Positions 24,906 through 33,404 of a DNA stretch of 41,026 nt are shown one piece after another; position 1 is the first letter of the stretch, and each line of letters begins with the position of its first letter. Source of the stretch: Bacillota bacterium. GTDB taxonomy: Bacteria; Bacillota; Negativicutes; Sporomusales; CTSoil-080. Under the pieces are notes generated by a model that did no database searches, was not told where the DNA came from, and saw nothing but the letters and a program-made list of their open reading frames with translations. The position numbers were made by a program, and so were the translations under genes. The DNA lies in assembly GCA_017889635.1 (NCBI GenBank), contig JAGGAC010000045.1, positions 1 to 41,026 on the forward strand, written 5' to 3'.

Positions 24906-25214
24906 ATGAAATTACGTGAAATTGCTCATTCCCGTACCGGCGACAAGGGAAATATCTCGAATATATCAGTTATTGCATATAAACCGGAGGAGTATTCACT
25001 TCTGGAAAAGTATGTGACGGCAGAACGGGTGAAAGAGTTTTTTTCTGATATTGTTAAGGGCGAAGTAGTGCGTTACACTATGCCGAATATCGGGGCGTTA
25101 AATTTTGTTATGTATAATGCTCTTGGCGGAGGGGTAACCCGTACGCTGGCCTTGGACATCCATGGAAAATCACTTAGTTCGTCGCTTATGAACATGGAGA
25201 TTCCGGATAAATGA
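24906..25214 (+). CDS. Small AtuA-related protein
   Basis: A 102-residue protein beginning MKLREIAHSRTGDKGNISNISVIAYKPEEY and ending in a segment with NIGALNFVMYNALGGGVTRTLALDIHGKSL. This matches the ferredoxin-like domain fused to the C-terminus of some AtuA proteins and encoded separately in many Firmicutes. ATG 24906 overlaps the end of atuA and uses GAGGTG within it, so the two products are probably made together as a complex. Its TAA stop lies inside the first four bases of the dispersed repeat. Confidence 0.85.
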   Translation: MKLREIAHSRTGDKGNISNISVIAYKPEEYSLLEKYVTAERVKEFFSDIVKGEVVRYTMPNIGALNFVMYNALGGGVTRTLALDIHGKSLSSSLMNMEIPDK

Positions 25215-25335
25215 GACTTAATTCAGGTGGGGTTTTAACCCAAACTGAATTTTAGTCGAATTATCCAGGGAATTAGCCGTTCTTTACTCCAGCCTGTAGA
25301 GGATGGAGTATTAGAACGGGTTATTCATCGGATAA
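25207..25335 (+). repeat. Dispersed two-hairpin repeat, copy B
   Basis: It begins at ATAA (25207-25210), which includes the stop codon of the AtuA-related gene, and runs to CGGATAA (25335). Hairpin 1: ATTCAGGTGGGGTT / AACCCAAACTGAAT, slightly damaged. Hairpin 2: CCGTTC and ACTCCA arms pair with TGGAGT and GAACGG around a loop ending AGAGGA. Nearly identical to copies A and C. Confidence 0.9.
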
Positions 25336-25384
25336 GTTGTAAGCCGGTTAGATGTGTTAGCGGGTATTAAGCTATTTTAGCAGT

Positions 25385-25436
25385 AAGCCTTAAAGGGGGA
25401 AAAGATGTTTAACATCTTTCCTCCTATTGGCTTTTT
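25385..25436 (+). terminator. Terminator of the transporter-AtuA operon
   Basis: AGCC..GGGGGAAAAGATGTT pairs with AACATCTTTCCTCC..GGCT, followed by TTTTT. Confidence 0.8.
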
Positions 25437-25478
25437 AATAAGTAGTGAGAATGACTATAAAATTGGGGATGTGGATTG

Positions 25479-26330
25479 ATGGCTGAGCAACTAACAGGGA
25501 CAGAGATAATGGACATGATGATGAAATTAGCTCCTTATATTAATGATTTTGTGGCCGGTGATATCGGAATTTCTATTACTAGGGATGGAATGTATGTTAA
25601 GTATGTTCCCGGAAAAAGTATGGATTTACGTACTCCTGTCGGTGAACCGGTTTTGAAGGGTGGAACTAAACAAGCGCTGGAAACAGGAAACCGGGTAGTT
25701 AAGGTGATTTCCAGCGAAAAGTCAGCGTTTGGTATTCCTTATGTAGCTTGCGCCACGCCGATGAAGGATGGAGAACGGGTGGTCGGGTGCATTACCACAA
25801 CGCAAAGTGTCAATTCCATGGAAAGAGTAGCAATGGTTTCTGGTGATGTTGCAGCATCCAGTGAAGAGTTTACTGCCGGAATGCAGGAATTAGCCGGACA
25901 GTCGGCAGAGGTTGAGAAGGCGTGCGACAGGTTGGAGCAGCTTGGGGAAAATCTGTTGACAACAGCAAAGCAAACCGATGAAATTATCGATTTTATTCGC
26001 AATGTTGCCAGTCAGACTAATTTGTTGGGACTTAATGCGGCAATAGAAGCAGCACGAGTCGGTGATGCCGGCCGTGGTTTTAGTGTGGTAGCAGAAGAAG
26101 TACGTAAACTTGCGATTGTTAGTAGTGAGTCTGCTAACAAAATAGCCGACTCGCTGGGACGTATGCATAATGCGATTAAAAATTTATCGCAAGAAATTGT
26201 AACAATAGATCAAGTTATCGGCGGACAGAATTCCAGCATCGGGGAAATGGCTAAGGCCAGCGAAAACATGGCGGCTACAGCTGTTGAGCTATCAGAAGTT
26301 GCACAGGAAATGTTTCAGGTAACGGAATAA
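25479..26330 (+). CDS. Soluble methyl-accepting chemotaxis-like protein
   Basis: A 283-residue cytoplasmic protein with no membrane segment. An N-terminal sensor region (about 1-115, with [20 protein letters not shown] and [24 protein letters not shown]) precedes a short chemoreceptor signalling domain. The conserved hairpin tip is present as [42 protein letters not shown], so it could bind CheA/CheW. It lacks HAMP and full methylation helices. ATG 25479 follows GGGGATG. Its position between a carboxylate uptake operon and a sigma-54 activator suggests sensing of the same compound, an inference. Confidence 0.88.
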   Translation: MAEQLTGTEIMDMMMKLAPYINDFVAGDIGISITRDGMYVKYVPGKSMDLRTPVGEPVLKGGTKQALETGNRVVKVISSEKSAFGIPYVACATPMKDGERVVGCITTTQSVNSMERVAMVSGDVAASSEEFTAGMQELAGQSAEVEKACDRLEQLGENLLTTAKQTDEIIDFIRNVASQTNLLGLNAAIEAARVGDAGRGFSVVAEEVRKLAIVSSESANKIADSLGRMHNAIKNLSQEIVTIDQVIGGQNSSIGEMAKASENMAATAVELSEVAQEMFQVTE

Positions 26331-26377
26331 TATATATTGATGTTCAAAAAAAATTGCCAAAAGATGTTGTTGTTTCT

Positions 26378-26406
26378 GGCCGGTTCTGTTTAGAATCGGC
26401 CTTTTT
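26378..26406 (+). terminator. Terminator after the chemoreceptor-like gene
   Basis: GGCCGGTTCT and AGAATCGGCC form a 10-bp stem with a 4-base loop, followed by TTTTT. Confidence 0.9.
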
Positions 26407-26510
26407 GGATGAGCTTTTTACTAAAGGTTAGTGAATACTTAGAACTGTGCTGTAGACAGGCTAATGGACATTATGTTGGTAAAAGCTGTATTATTTTTAA
26501 GGGGATGGGA

Positions 26511-26539
26511 TTGCATTCCAGAGCTTACTTTGTTATAAA
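26511..26539 (+). promoter_or_regulatory. Sigma-A type promoter of the sigma-54 activator gene
   Basis: TTGCAT and TATAAA lie 17 bases apart, about 45 bases before the activator's ATG. Confidence 0.55.
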
Positions 26540-26583
26540 TTAGTTTAAGGATTTGGTAATTTGCGACTGTTGAGGAGTAATAT

Positions 26584-27981
26584 ATGAACTTAGATGAACA
26601 TAACGACTCTGATAAGGCCCAAGATGTTTTTTCTTCAATTCAGACAACTGAGCAGTGGTATATACAAGTCTTGGACTCAATAAACAACGGAATTTTGGTT
26701 GCTGATCAGAATATGCTGGTTCGATATATTAATGCCGAATATACTCGGATTACGGGGGTAATATATGAACAAATTGTAGGAAAAATTCTTACTGATGTTC
26801 GGCCGGGGGCTATGCTTCCTCAGGTGGTAGAAGACGGGAAGCCATTGGTTGGAGTGTACCGGAAGGAAGGCGATATTGAGTATGTTGTGGACATGGCGCC
26901 GATTGTTGTAAAGGGCGGGATAATTGGTGCCGTATCGGTGGTAAAAGATATAACTGAAGTAAGAAGGCTTTCGCAGGAAATACAAAAGGTTACGAAAAAA
27001 ACCGATCATTTGAAGACCATGGTGGATCACATGTATAAAGCGAAATACATTTTCGCTGATATAATCGGCAACAGTGAGGCAATTGCCGAAACAATAAGGG
27101 TTGCTAAACTAGTTGCTCGCGGTGAGGCTGATGTACTCTTAAGCGGGGAAAGCGGCACCGGTAAGGAAGTGTTTGCGCAAGCGATACACAATTCCAGCAG
27201 CCGGGCGTCAGGTCCATTTGTGGCGGTAAATTGCGCCACGATTGCGCCAACACTGATTGAGAGTGAGTTATTCGGTTATGAGGAAGGCGCTTTTACAGGG
27301 GCGAAAAAAGGCGGCCGGCCGGGTCTGTTTGAGACCGCCAGCGGCGGAACGATTTTTCTTGATGAAATCGCCGAGCTTAGTCTGGAGACTCAGGCTAAAC
27401 TGCTGCGGGTTTTGCAGGAGAGAGCGGTGAGACGAGTTGGTGAAACGAATGAGATTCCGATTGATGTAAGGGTTATTTCAGCTACTAATAGGGACCTTGA
27501 CAGTATGGTTAGGGCTAATTCATTTCGCCAGGATTTGTATTATCGTCTTAATGTGTTAAGCATTTTTTTACCGCCGCTAAGGGAACGCGGCAGTGACATA
27601 GCTGTCATGGGTCAGGTGTTTTTGCGTTCGCATGAGCGTATTTTGGGGCGGAGTTTCCGACTGGACAGCGATACTAAGCTAGCCCTTTTACAGCATGAAT
27701 GGCCGGGAAATGTACGTGAATTGAAAAATGTTATTGAGTATGCTATCAATATGTGTGAGGATGGCTATATTACACCGCAGCATCTGCCAAAATGGTTAAA
27801 GAGTGATAATCGGCAGCAGAAACCATCAACAAGTTTAGCAAAATTGGTGCAAGAGTTTGAGCGTAAGACCATTTTTGAAATGATCGATAAATATGGGGCA
27901 ACGACCACGGCTAAGCGTCAAATAGCTGAAGAACTGAATATTTCAGTTGCCACGCTTTACAATAAAATTAAAGAACCATAA
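26584..27981 (+). CDS. Sigma-54-dependent activator with PAS sensor and Fis-type HTH
   Basis: A 465-residue enhancer-binding protein. A PAS domain (about 25-130) is followed by a linker helix, an AAA+ ATPase (about 155-395) and a C-terminal Fis-type helix-turn-helix (about 425-465, [23 protein letters not shown]). Walker A GESGTGKE is at 188-195, the sigma-54 contact loop GAFTGA at 235-240, and Walker [13 protein letters not shown] follows. No receiver domain is present, so the PAS domain probably senses a ligand directly. The only consensus sigma-54 promoter noticed is at 22111, upstream of the transporter-AtuA operon, which makes that operon the likely target. ATG 26584 follows GAGGAG. Confidence 0.93.
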   Translation: MNLDEHNDSDKAQDVFSSIQTTEQWYIQVLDSINNGILVADQNMLVRYINAEYTRITGVIYEQIVGKILTDVRPGAMLPQVVEDGKPLVGVYRKEGDIEYVVDMAPIVVKGGIIGAVSVVKDITEVRRLSQEIQKVTKKTDHLKTMVDHMYKAKYIFADIIGNSEAIAETIRVAKLVARGEADVLLSGESGTGKEVFAQAIHNSSSRASGPFVAVNCATIAPTLIESELFGYEEGAFTGAKKGGRPGLFETASGGTIFLDEIAELSLETQAKLLRVLQERAVRRVGETNEIPIDVRVISATNRDLDSMVRANSFRQDLYYRLNVLSIFLPPLRERGSDIAVMGQVFLRSHERILGRSFRLDSDTKLALLQHEWPGNVRELKNVIEYAINMCEDGYITPQHLPKWLKSDNRQQKPSTSLAKLVQEFERKTIFEMIDKYGATTTAKRQIAEELNISVATLYNKIKEP

Positions 27982-28257
27982 AGTATTGAACTGCTCAGTT
28001 TGGATACTCTTATTTAAAAAAATCTGACTAATAAAACTGCTTGGCTTCTGCTGAAACCGTAATGGTGAGTCTCTCCCTCTTAGACGGCGATAGACCGACC
28101 TTTGTTAAGATGCAGGTTATTCCAAGATGTGACGAGTAAAAGCTATAGAAATAACCGGATATTGGAATATCATGGCGTTACAGCTTTATTGACCTCCAAA
28201 ATCAATTTGAGCTTAACATTCTCAGGTTTATAGCGCCGATTCGTCGGCGGTGGCCAT
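27982..28257. other. Gene-free spacer with a degenerate repeat-like hairpin
   Basis: A weak hairpin, AGTATTGAACTG/CAGTTTGGATACT (27982-28008), may terminate the activator gene. On the minus strand 28064-28096 contains GCCGTCTAAGAGGGAGAGAC, similar to hairpin 2 of copy E with the CTAAGAGG loop kept. CGCCGA/TCGGCG at 28233-28248 may end the MFS transcript. No gene is seen. Confidence 0.4.
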
Positions 28258-29727
28258 TTATTGACCGTCCGCGCGATTTTGTGCCGGCTTTTGTACGTGA
28301 TTGTGTTTGAAAAAGAAGGAGAGAATTACGCCGCCAATCAGAATGGCTACCGATACGAGCATGGAGGTCTTGACGCCGACCATCAGCCCCAGCGCCTGGG
28401 TTGCCGCGTTGCTGTTGCCGGCCGCGCTGAAATAACCGGCCTGTGCTGCCGACATGACTGCAATCATAAGCGCAGTGCCGAACGCGCCGCCGATTTGCTG
28501 GAGTGTGTTGCTGATTGCGGTGCCGTGCGGGTATAGCTCCGGAGGAAGCTGATTAAAACTGTGTGTCTGCGTGGGCGTGCCGATGAGGCCAGCGGCGACA
28601 AGCCCCAGGCAGTGCAGCAGAATAACAATCGGAATGGCGATGGTAGCGCTCAGTGCCTGGGAAAATATGAAGAACACGACGGTTGACAGAATGAATCCGG
28701 GAAAAATCAGCACTCGCGGTCCGTATTTATCATAAAGGACGCCGACAACCGGTGAGATAACGCCATTGATCAGCCCGCCCGGCAACATGATGATTCCGGC
28801 GGTCATGGCGCTCAGGCCCATGGCGACTTCCATAAACAGGGGCAATATCAGCATGCTCGAAAAGTACACCATCTGCGTGATGATGATCAGCAGAATGCCG
28901 ATTGTAAACATTGGGTAGCGAAACGCCCGCACGTCGAGCATCGGTTCTTTAAGCTTGAGCTGACGGACGGAAAACACGATCAGGCCGAAAATGCCGCAGA
29001 ACAGCGGAATTACCATCAACGCAATGTTTGTACCGCCGATATTGCTTACCCCATAGAGCAAACCGGCAAAGCCAATGGTGGAAAGCATGACCGAAAGAAT
29101 GTCCAGCCGGGGCTTGGTAAGCTGTGTCACGTCGGCAAGAAAAATCGCGCCGAATATCAGTACCAGAGAGCTGAAGGGCAGAAAGCCCAGAAACAACCAT
29201 CGCCAGCCCAACGACTGTACGACGATGCCAGAAAGGACCGGCCCGATCGCTGGTGCGAAAAACATCACGAGGTTAAAAAAGCCCAGCGCTTTCCCGCGCC
29301 TTTCGACCGGATTGATTACGAGCAGGGTGTTGATGATATTCGGAACCAGCATGCCTGTTCCGATGGCCTGCACAATGCGGCCGGCAAAAAGCAGGGGAAA
29401 CGACGGCGCGAACCCACAAATCAACGTGCCGAGAATATAAAAGATCATTGCGAGTTCATACAAAAGCTTTGTTCTGATCGTCTGGATGAAAAAAGCCGAA
29501 ACAGGGATTAAAACTGCCATAATCAGCATATAGCCTGTGCTCAGCCATTGTGCGGTAATTGCCGTTACGCTAAACTGCTCCATGATGCTTGCAAGCGCCA
29601 TGTTCAGCACGGTTTCGCTAAGCATGCAGAAGAACCCAGAAATTACGAGAATCGCCGTAATCAGACCAACATTGATGTGTTTAACACTCACATCCAAGTC
29701 GGAAGCATTTGTTCGTGTTGTTGACAT
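28258..29727 (-). CDS. MFS drug exporter, DHA2 (EmrB/QacA) type
   Basis: A 489-residue inner-membrane proton-driven exporter with about 14 hydrophobic segments. Family motifs include SETVLNMALASIMEQF, AQWLSTGYMLIMAVLIP in the first helices, LLFAGRIVQAIGTGML and GPAIGPVLSGIVVQSLGWRWLF (motif C). The ATG at 29727 is preferred: GGAGG lies 11 bases before it but only 2 bases before the ATG at 29736. The gene is clearly richer in G and C than its AT-rich surroundings and uses many GCC/GCG/CGC codons, which suggests horizontal acquisition. No regulator is linked on the same strand. Confidence 0.9.
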   Translation of the reverse strand: MSTTRTNASDLDVSVKHINVGLITAILVISGFFCMLSETVLNMALASIMEQFSVTAITAQWLSTGYMLIMAVLIPVSAFFIQTIRTKLLYELAMIFYILGTLICGFAPSFPLLFAGRIVQAIGTGMLVPNIINTLLVINPVERRGKALGFFNLVMFFAPAIGPVLSGIVVQSLGWRWLFLGFLPFSSLVLIFGAIFLADVTQLTKPRLDILSVMLSTIGFAGLLYGVSNIGGTNIALMVIPLFCGIFGLIVFSVRQLKLKEPMLDVRAFRYPMFTIGILLIIITQMVYFSSMLILPLFMEVAMGLSAMTAGIIMLPGGLINGVISPVVGVLYDKYGPRVLIFPGFILSTVVFFIFSQALSATIAIPIVILLHCLGLVAAGLIGTPTQTHSFNQLPPELYPHGTAISNTLQQIGGAFGTALMIAVMSAAQAGYFSAAGNSNAATQALGLMVGVKTSMLVSVAILIGGVILSFFFKHNHVQKPAQNRADGQ

Positions 29728-29837
29728 TTTGTACATATCCTCCAGTATAGTAAGATCGAAAATATCTTATCAAAATAATTATTAAAAGTCTTCCAATTCA
29801 AAGATTATTAGAGTATTAAAGGATTAAAGGAATAAAA

Positions 29838-29928
29838 ATCTAACTATCCTTAAGGTTCCTGCTGGCCATAGGGATAGTTAGATAAAAAAATACCTTGTTC
29901 AAAGGGGAGTATGTCTTTTGGACAAGGT
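29838..29928. promoter_or_regulatory. Two tandem hairpins in the divergent control region
   Basis: ATCTAACTATCC (29838-29849) and GGATAGTTAGAT (29872-29883) are perfect arms. ACCTTGT (29892-29898) and ACAAGGT (29922-29928) form a second stem with CAAA/TTTG inside. On the minus strand each is followed by a T run, so they resemble terminators in the leader of the MFS gene, perhaps attenuators. On the plus strand the second hairpin adjoins TATAAT at 29933-29938, ahead of the molybdoenzyme gene. Confidence 0.45.
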
Positions 29929-29980
29929 TTGTTATAATAAGTGTAAACGCTAGTGAAATAAACTTGAATGGGAGTTATTT

Positions 29981-32155
29981 ATGGGAGAAACAAAAGTAAT
30001 AAAGACTGCATGTAGAAACTGTCATGGCGGGTGCGGTGCACTTGTAACGGTGGAAGACGGGGTTGTTACAAAGATAGTTCCTGATAAGGAATCGCCAATA
30101 AGTAAAGGTCGCATGTGTCCGAAAGGTTTGGCGGGAATAGAACTTTTGTATCATCCAGATAGATTGAAATATCCCATGAAGAGAGTTGGTAAGCGTGGCG
30201 AGGGCAAATGGGAAAGAGTAACCTGGGATGAGGCTTATGACATTATTGTTGAAAATATTAAAAATATTGAAAATAAATATGGTATAGAAAGCTTGGCAAT
30301 AGCACAGGGGACTGGTCGTCATCACCTGAACTATGTTGTTAGATTTGCTAATACCTTAGGAACGCCAAATTGGTTTGAACCAGGCACAGCCCAGTGTTTT
30401 TTCCCTCGTGTCAGCACAGGCGAAATTACTTATGGCTATCTGCCGGTAGTAGATTATTATAGCGAAGTCAATCCAGGGTGCATTTTGGTTTGGGGTGCTA
30501 ATCCGGAAGTTAGCGGCGCTGACTGTGAGAGCCAATTTCGGTTTAAAGATGCTGTAATAAAAGGTTCCAAGTTAATTGTTGTTGATCCTAGACGAACAAA
30601 GACTGCTGAAAAAGCTGACCTTTGGCTGCAAATTAGACCTGGGACTGATGATGCTTTGGCCCTGGGGATGATGAATGTAATAATTAATGAAGAACTTTAT
30701 GATAAGGAATTTGTAACAAAATGGTGTTACGGCTTCGAGGAATTAAGACAACGTGTCCAGGATTATCCGGTAAGTAAAGTTTCGGAGATAACCTGGATAC
30801 CGGAAGAAAAGATTATAGAAGCTGCACGATTATTTGCGACAACCAAGCCTTCGGCTTTAGAGTGGGGCTGCGCAGTTGAACATACCCCTAATTGTTTCCA
30901 AACCGTTAGAGCTATGGCCCTTATTCCCGCTATAACCGGTAATATTGATATTAAAGGCGGATTTATTGAGGGCATGCATTTATTGCCGCCCCCGGATGTT
31001 AACTTGAGTCATTTATCTCAGGAACAAAGACTTAAGCGAATGGGTGAAAAACATTACAAATTATTGGCCGGGGCTCATCGAGACTTTCCTGCTGCCCATA
31101 TTCCTACGGTTTTTGAAGCAATGCGAACAGGAAAACCTTATCCGGTGCGGGGGCTGATGTTATGTGGCAATAATGGCTTAATCGGTTTTGCCGATAGTCG
31201 TAGAACTTACGAAACATTAATGGGGTTAGATTTCATCTCTTCGCAGGAACTATTTATGACTCCAACTTCGCAACTTGCCGATGTAGTGCTTCCTGTAGCA
31301 AGCTGGCTGGAATTAGATGCTATATACAGCGGGCCGACAATGGGTGATCACATTGCATTAGCACAAAAGAAAATAGTTCGTACGTATGAATGCAAGGCTG
31401 ATGAAGAGATATTTATCGATATTTGTAAACGGCTTGGTCGTGATTATGGCGCAAATACTGTTGAGGAGATTCATGATTCACAGCTGGCGGCAGTTAGAGC
31501 TAGGTATCCGGAATATGCCGATCTGGATATTAATAAGTTCAAAGAATTAAGTTATATTGAAGTACCAATTGAATACAAACAATATGAAAAAAATAATCGC
31601 GGGTTCAATACCCCCACCGGAAAAGTTGAGTTATTTTCAACAATACTGAAAGGGTTGGGGCATGATCCATTACCTTATTACGAAGAACCGCCTGAAAGTC
31701 CCTACAGTACCCCGGAGCTTGCTAAGGAGTATCCGTTGATATTAAATACAGGCGGCCGTTCGCCCTTTTACTTCTTATCTGAGAATAGACAAATGAAGTC
31801 TTTGCGAAAACATAGTCCGTTTCCCTTGGTGGAGATTCATCCTGAGACAGCTCTCCGGTATGGTATTAATGATGGCGATTGGGTATATATTGAATCGCCG
31901 CGAGGCAGGATTACGCAAAAGGCAAAATTGACTGCTGGAATTGACCCAAGAAGTGTAAATTGCGAAATTGGCTGGTGGTATCCGGAGAAGAAAGATCGTA
32001 CTGACTTCGGGGTATGGGAATCTAATGCTAATATACTGACCAGCATGGAACCTCCATTTGATCCACAAGCAGGCACCTATCAGCTGCGAGCTTTGTTGTG
32101 TAAAATATATAAGAATCACCAGCAAACCGATGTTGATTTTAATCCCGGGTTTTAG
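29981..32155 (+). CDS. Molybdopterin-dependent oxidoreductase (DMSO reductase superfamily), stand-alone
   Basis: A 724-residue catalytic subunit. It begins with a [4Fe-4S] motif (Cys11, Cys14, Cys18, Cys46; CRNCHGGC...MCPKG), followed by the bis-MGD Mo/W domains and the C-terminal dinucleotide-binding barrel (YPLILNTGGRSPFYFLSENRQ, VEIHPETALRYGINDGDWVYIESPRG). Cys139 in GTAQCFFPRV is a plausible metal ligand. There is no Tat signal, so it is cytoplasmic. No iron-sulfur or membrane-anchor subunit and no maturation gene is adjacent. Stand-alone relatives include acetylene hydratase and transhydroxylase-like enzymes; the substrate cannot be told from the sequence. ATG 29981 has a modest ribosome site (GGGAG). 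Confidence 0.87.
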   Translation: MGETKVIKTACRNCHGGCGALVTVEDGVVTKIVPDKESPISKGRMCPKGLAGIELLYHPDRLKYPMKRVGKRGEGKWERVTWDEAYDIIVENIKNIENKYGIESLAIAQGTGRHHLNYVVRFANTLGTPNWFEPGTAQCFFPRVSTGEITYGYLPVVDYYSEVNPGCILVWGANPEVSGADCESQFRFKDAVIKGSKLIVVDPRRTKTAEKADLWLQIRPGTDDALALGMMNVIINEELYDKEFVTKWCYGFEELRQRVQDYPVSKVSEITWIPEEKIIEAARLFATTKPSALEWGCAVEHTPNCFQTVRAMALIPAITGNIDIKGGFIEGMHLLPPPDVNLSHLSQEQRLKRMGEKHYKLLAGAHRDFPAAHIPTVFEAMRTGKPYPVRGLMLCGNNGLIGFADSRRTYETLMGLDFISSQELFMTPTSQLADVVLPVASWLELDAIYSGPTMGDHIALAQKKIVRTYECKADEEIFIDICKRLGRDYGANTVEEIHDSQLAAVRARYPEYADLDINKFKELSYIEVPIEYKQYEKNNRGFNTPTGKVELFSTILKGLGHDPLPYYEEPPESPYSTPELAKEYPLILNTGGRSPFYFLSENRQMKSLRKHSPFPLVEIHPETALRYGINDGDWVYIESPRGRITQKAKLTAGIDPRSVNCEIGWWYPEKKDRTDFGVWESNANILTSMEPPFDPQAGTYQLRALLCKIYKNHQQTDVDFNPGF

Positions 32156-32202
32156 TTAATGCATTAAAATTGCTATATGGATTTATATAAATATCGATAA
32201 AT

Positions 32203-32262
32203 AAGACTAGCCATAGAAAGAAACTCGCCGAATTTAGGCGAGTTTCCTTTTATGGCTAGTCT
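32203..32262. terminator. Bidirectional nested terminator
   Basis: AGACTAGCCATA (32203-32214) pairs with TATGGCTAGTCT (32251-32262), and the inner GAAACTCGCC (32220-32229) pairs with GGCGAGTTTC (32237-32246). It separates the convergent molybdoenzyme and zinc-ribbon genes. Confidence 0.85.
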
Positions 32263-32284
32263 ATTATGGTTGATTATGAAATTC

Positions 32285-32533
32285 TCAGATAGGTGATTGT
32301 CTTTTCCAAGCAGGAAGCTTTGTCATCATTGATTTCGCAGCAAGATTGGCTGCTTTTTCTTCTAGTCCTTGGGTTTTAATGATAAAGGTGGTCAAAGAGT
32401 TTAATTTCTCATCATAGGATTGCATTGTTCCATCCGGACGTGAGCAGTACCGACAATACTCTTTTGCGGAATCCCCCATAGCAAAATCTTCTGGATTTTT
32501 CATAGGCATGCCGCAGGCAATACATTGTTTCAT
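32285..32533 (-). CDS. Small zinc-ribbon protein
   Basis: An 82-residue protein with two CxxC pairs (CIACG at residues 4-7 and CRYC at 27-30) and MPMKNPEDFAMGDSAKEYC between them, as in the putative zinc-ribbon family often encoded beside regulators. The rest is helical and ends AAKSMMTKLPAW. Start ATG follows AGGAGG. It lies 25 bases downstream of the TetR-type gene on the same strand, so the two are probably co-transcribed. The function is unknown. Confidence 0.82.
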   Translation of the reverse strand: MKQCIACGMPMKNPEDFAMGDSAKEYCRYCSRPDGTMQSYDEKLNSLTTFIIKTQGLEEKAANLAAKSMMTKLPAWKRQSPI

Positions 32534-32558
32534 TTTATTAGGCCTCCTTATATTTTGG

Positions 32559-33146
32559 TTATATAGTAATTAAGTCAATATAATGTTGTAATAATTCGTG
32601 TCGGTAGCGCTTTAAAACAGAACCGCTGGAACAAAATAAGTCACCATTGGTGATGTAATAATGAATTAGGCCAATCCACGTATTATAAAGTAGGTGTACA
32701 GGAAGTTTGCGGACAATACCTTGATCTAGCTCTTTTTGGGCAGCTATGCCGATATGAAATGAAATAGTGGATTGAATCATGACATATGTATTGGTAACAT
32801 TTGCAGGCAGTAGACGCCTTTCGATAATCAAGCGTGTGTAAAAAGGCTCAAATTCAATTAAACCTGTTATGTGGGCATCTAAAATTTTAGATAAGCTACT
32901 ATTTGTATCAATCAATTCATGAAGTCGCTGTGTAATTTGGCTTCCGAATTCCTCAACGGCGGCAGTTAATAAGTCTTCCTGTGTTGAAAAGTGTGCGAAT
33001 ACCGTCCCGTGTGAAACATTTGCATGTTTGGCAATATCGGCAGTTCGGGTTGCCAGTATGCCAGTTTCACCAAACTGCTTAATTGCTATTTCTAGCAAGT
33101 GTTTTCTGGTCAAATTTTTTTGCTGCTGTCTTTTATTTTTTAACAA
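32559..33146 (-). CDS. TetR/AcrR-family transcriptional regulator
   Basis: A regulator of about 195 residues. Its helix-turn-helix is LEIAIKQFGETGILATRTADIAKHANVSHGTVFAHFSTQEDLLTAAV. The start is set at TTG 33146, 8 bases after AAAGGAG. A longer frame reaching 33221 is ruled out because it would begin inside a consensus promoter (-35 TTGACA, -10 TATAAT at 33193-33221). It is followed by the zinc-ribbon gene. The ligand and the wider targets are unknown. Confidence 0.87.
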   Translation of the reverse strand: MLKNKRQQQKNLTRKHLLEIAIKQFGETGILATRTADIAKHANVSHGTVFAHFSTQEDLLTAAVEEFGSQITQRLHELIDTNSSLSKILDAHITGLIEFEPFYTRLIIERRLLPANVTNTYVMIQSTISFHIGIAAQKELDQGIVRKLPVHLLYNTWIGLIHYYITNGDLFCSSGSVLKRYRHELLQHYIDLITI

Positions 33147-33192
33147 GCTACTAACTCCTTTGGATGAGCTGAAACTCATTGACTTGTTACTC

Positions 33193-33221
33193 ATTATATT
33201 TGCAACGGTATTTTCTGTCAA
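33193..33221 (-). promoter_or_regulatory. Consensus sigma-A promoter of the TetR/zinc-ribbon pair
   Basis: TTGACA (33221-33216) and TATAAT (33198-33193) are exact consensus boxes with a 17-base spacer on the minus strand, about 50 bases before the TTG start at 33146. Confidence 0.88.
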
Positions 33222-33243
33222 TAGTTAAAATTATATTCATGGT

Positions 33244-33345
33244 CAGCAGCTTTTAGGACAGGCCTGCCGACATTTGACAGATTTAACCGGCATTTCTGTT
33301 AGGGTTGATAAGGAAGGGCTGCGACGTCTTGCTATGGCTTATTAA
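33244..33345 (+). pseudogene. Possible 3' end of a lost gene
   Basis: A 33-codon frame without a start reads QQLLGQACRHLTDLTGISVR then VDKEGLRRLAMAY and stops at TAA 33343-33345. It is followed 8 bases later by a good terminator, so it looks like the tail of a truncated gene. I do not recognise the family. Confidence 0.35.
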
Positions 33346-33353
33346 TATAGATA

Positions 33354-33393
33354 AAAGGGATATTCGCGCTGTGCAGGCTGCGAATATCCCTTT
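33354..33393. terminator. Bidirectional terminator
   Basis: AAAGGGATATTCGC (33354-33367) and GCGAATATCCCTTT (33380-33393) form a perfect 14-bp stem. It serves the SnoaL-like gene on the minus strand and would have ended the lost gene on the plus strand. Confidence 0.88.
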
Positions 33394-33404
33394 GGTGCGT
33401 TAAG

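Noticed and set aside
29942-29955. TGTAAACGCTAGTG, cre-like site before the molybdoenzyme gene
   Set aside because: The first ten bases fit the cre consensus but the last half does not (TG where CA is expected), and no CcpA gene is in the window. Too weak to list.
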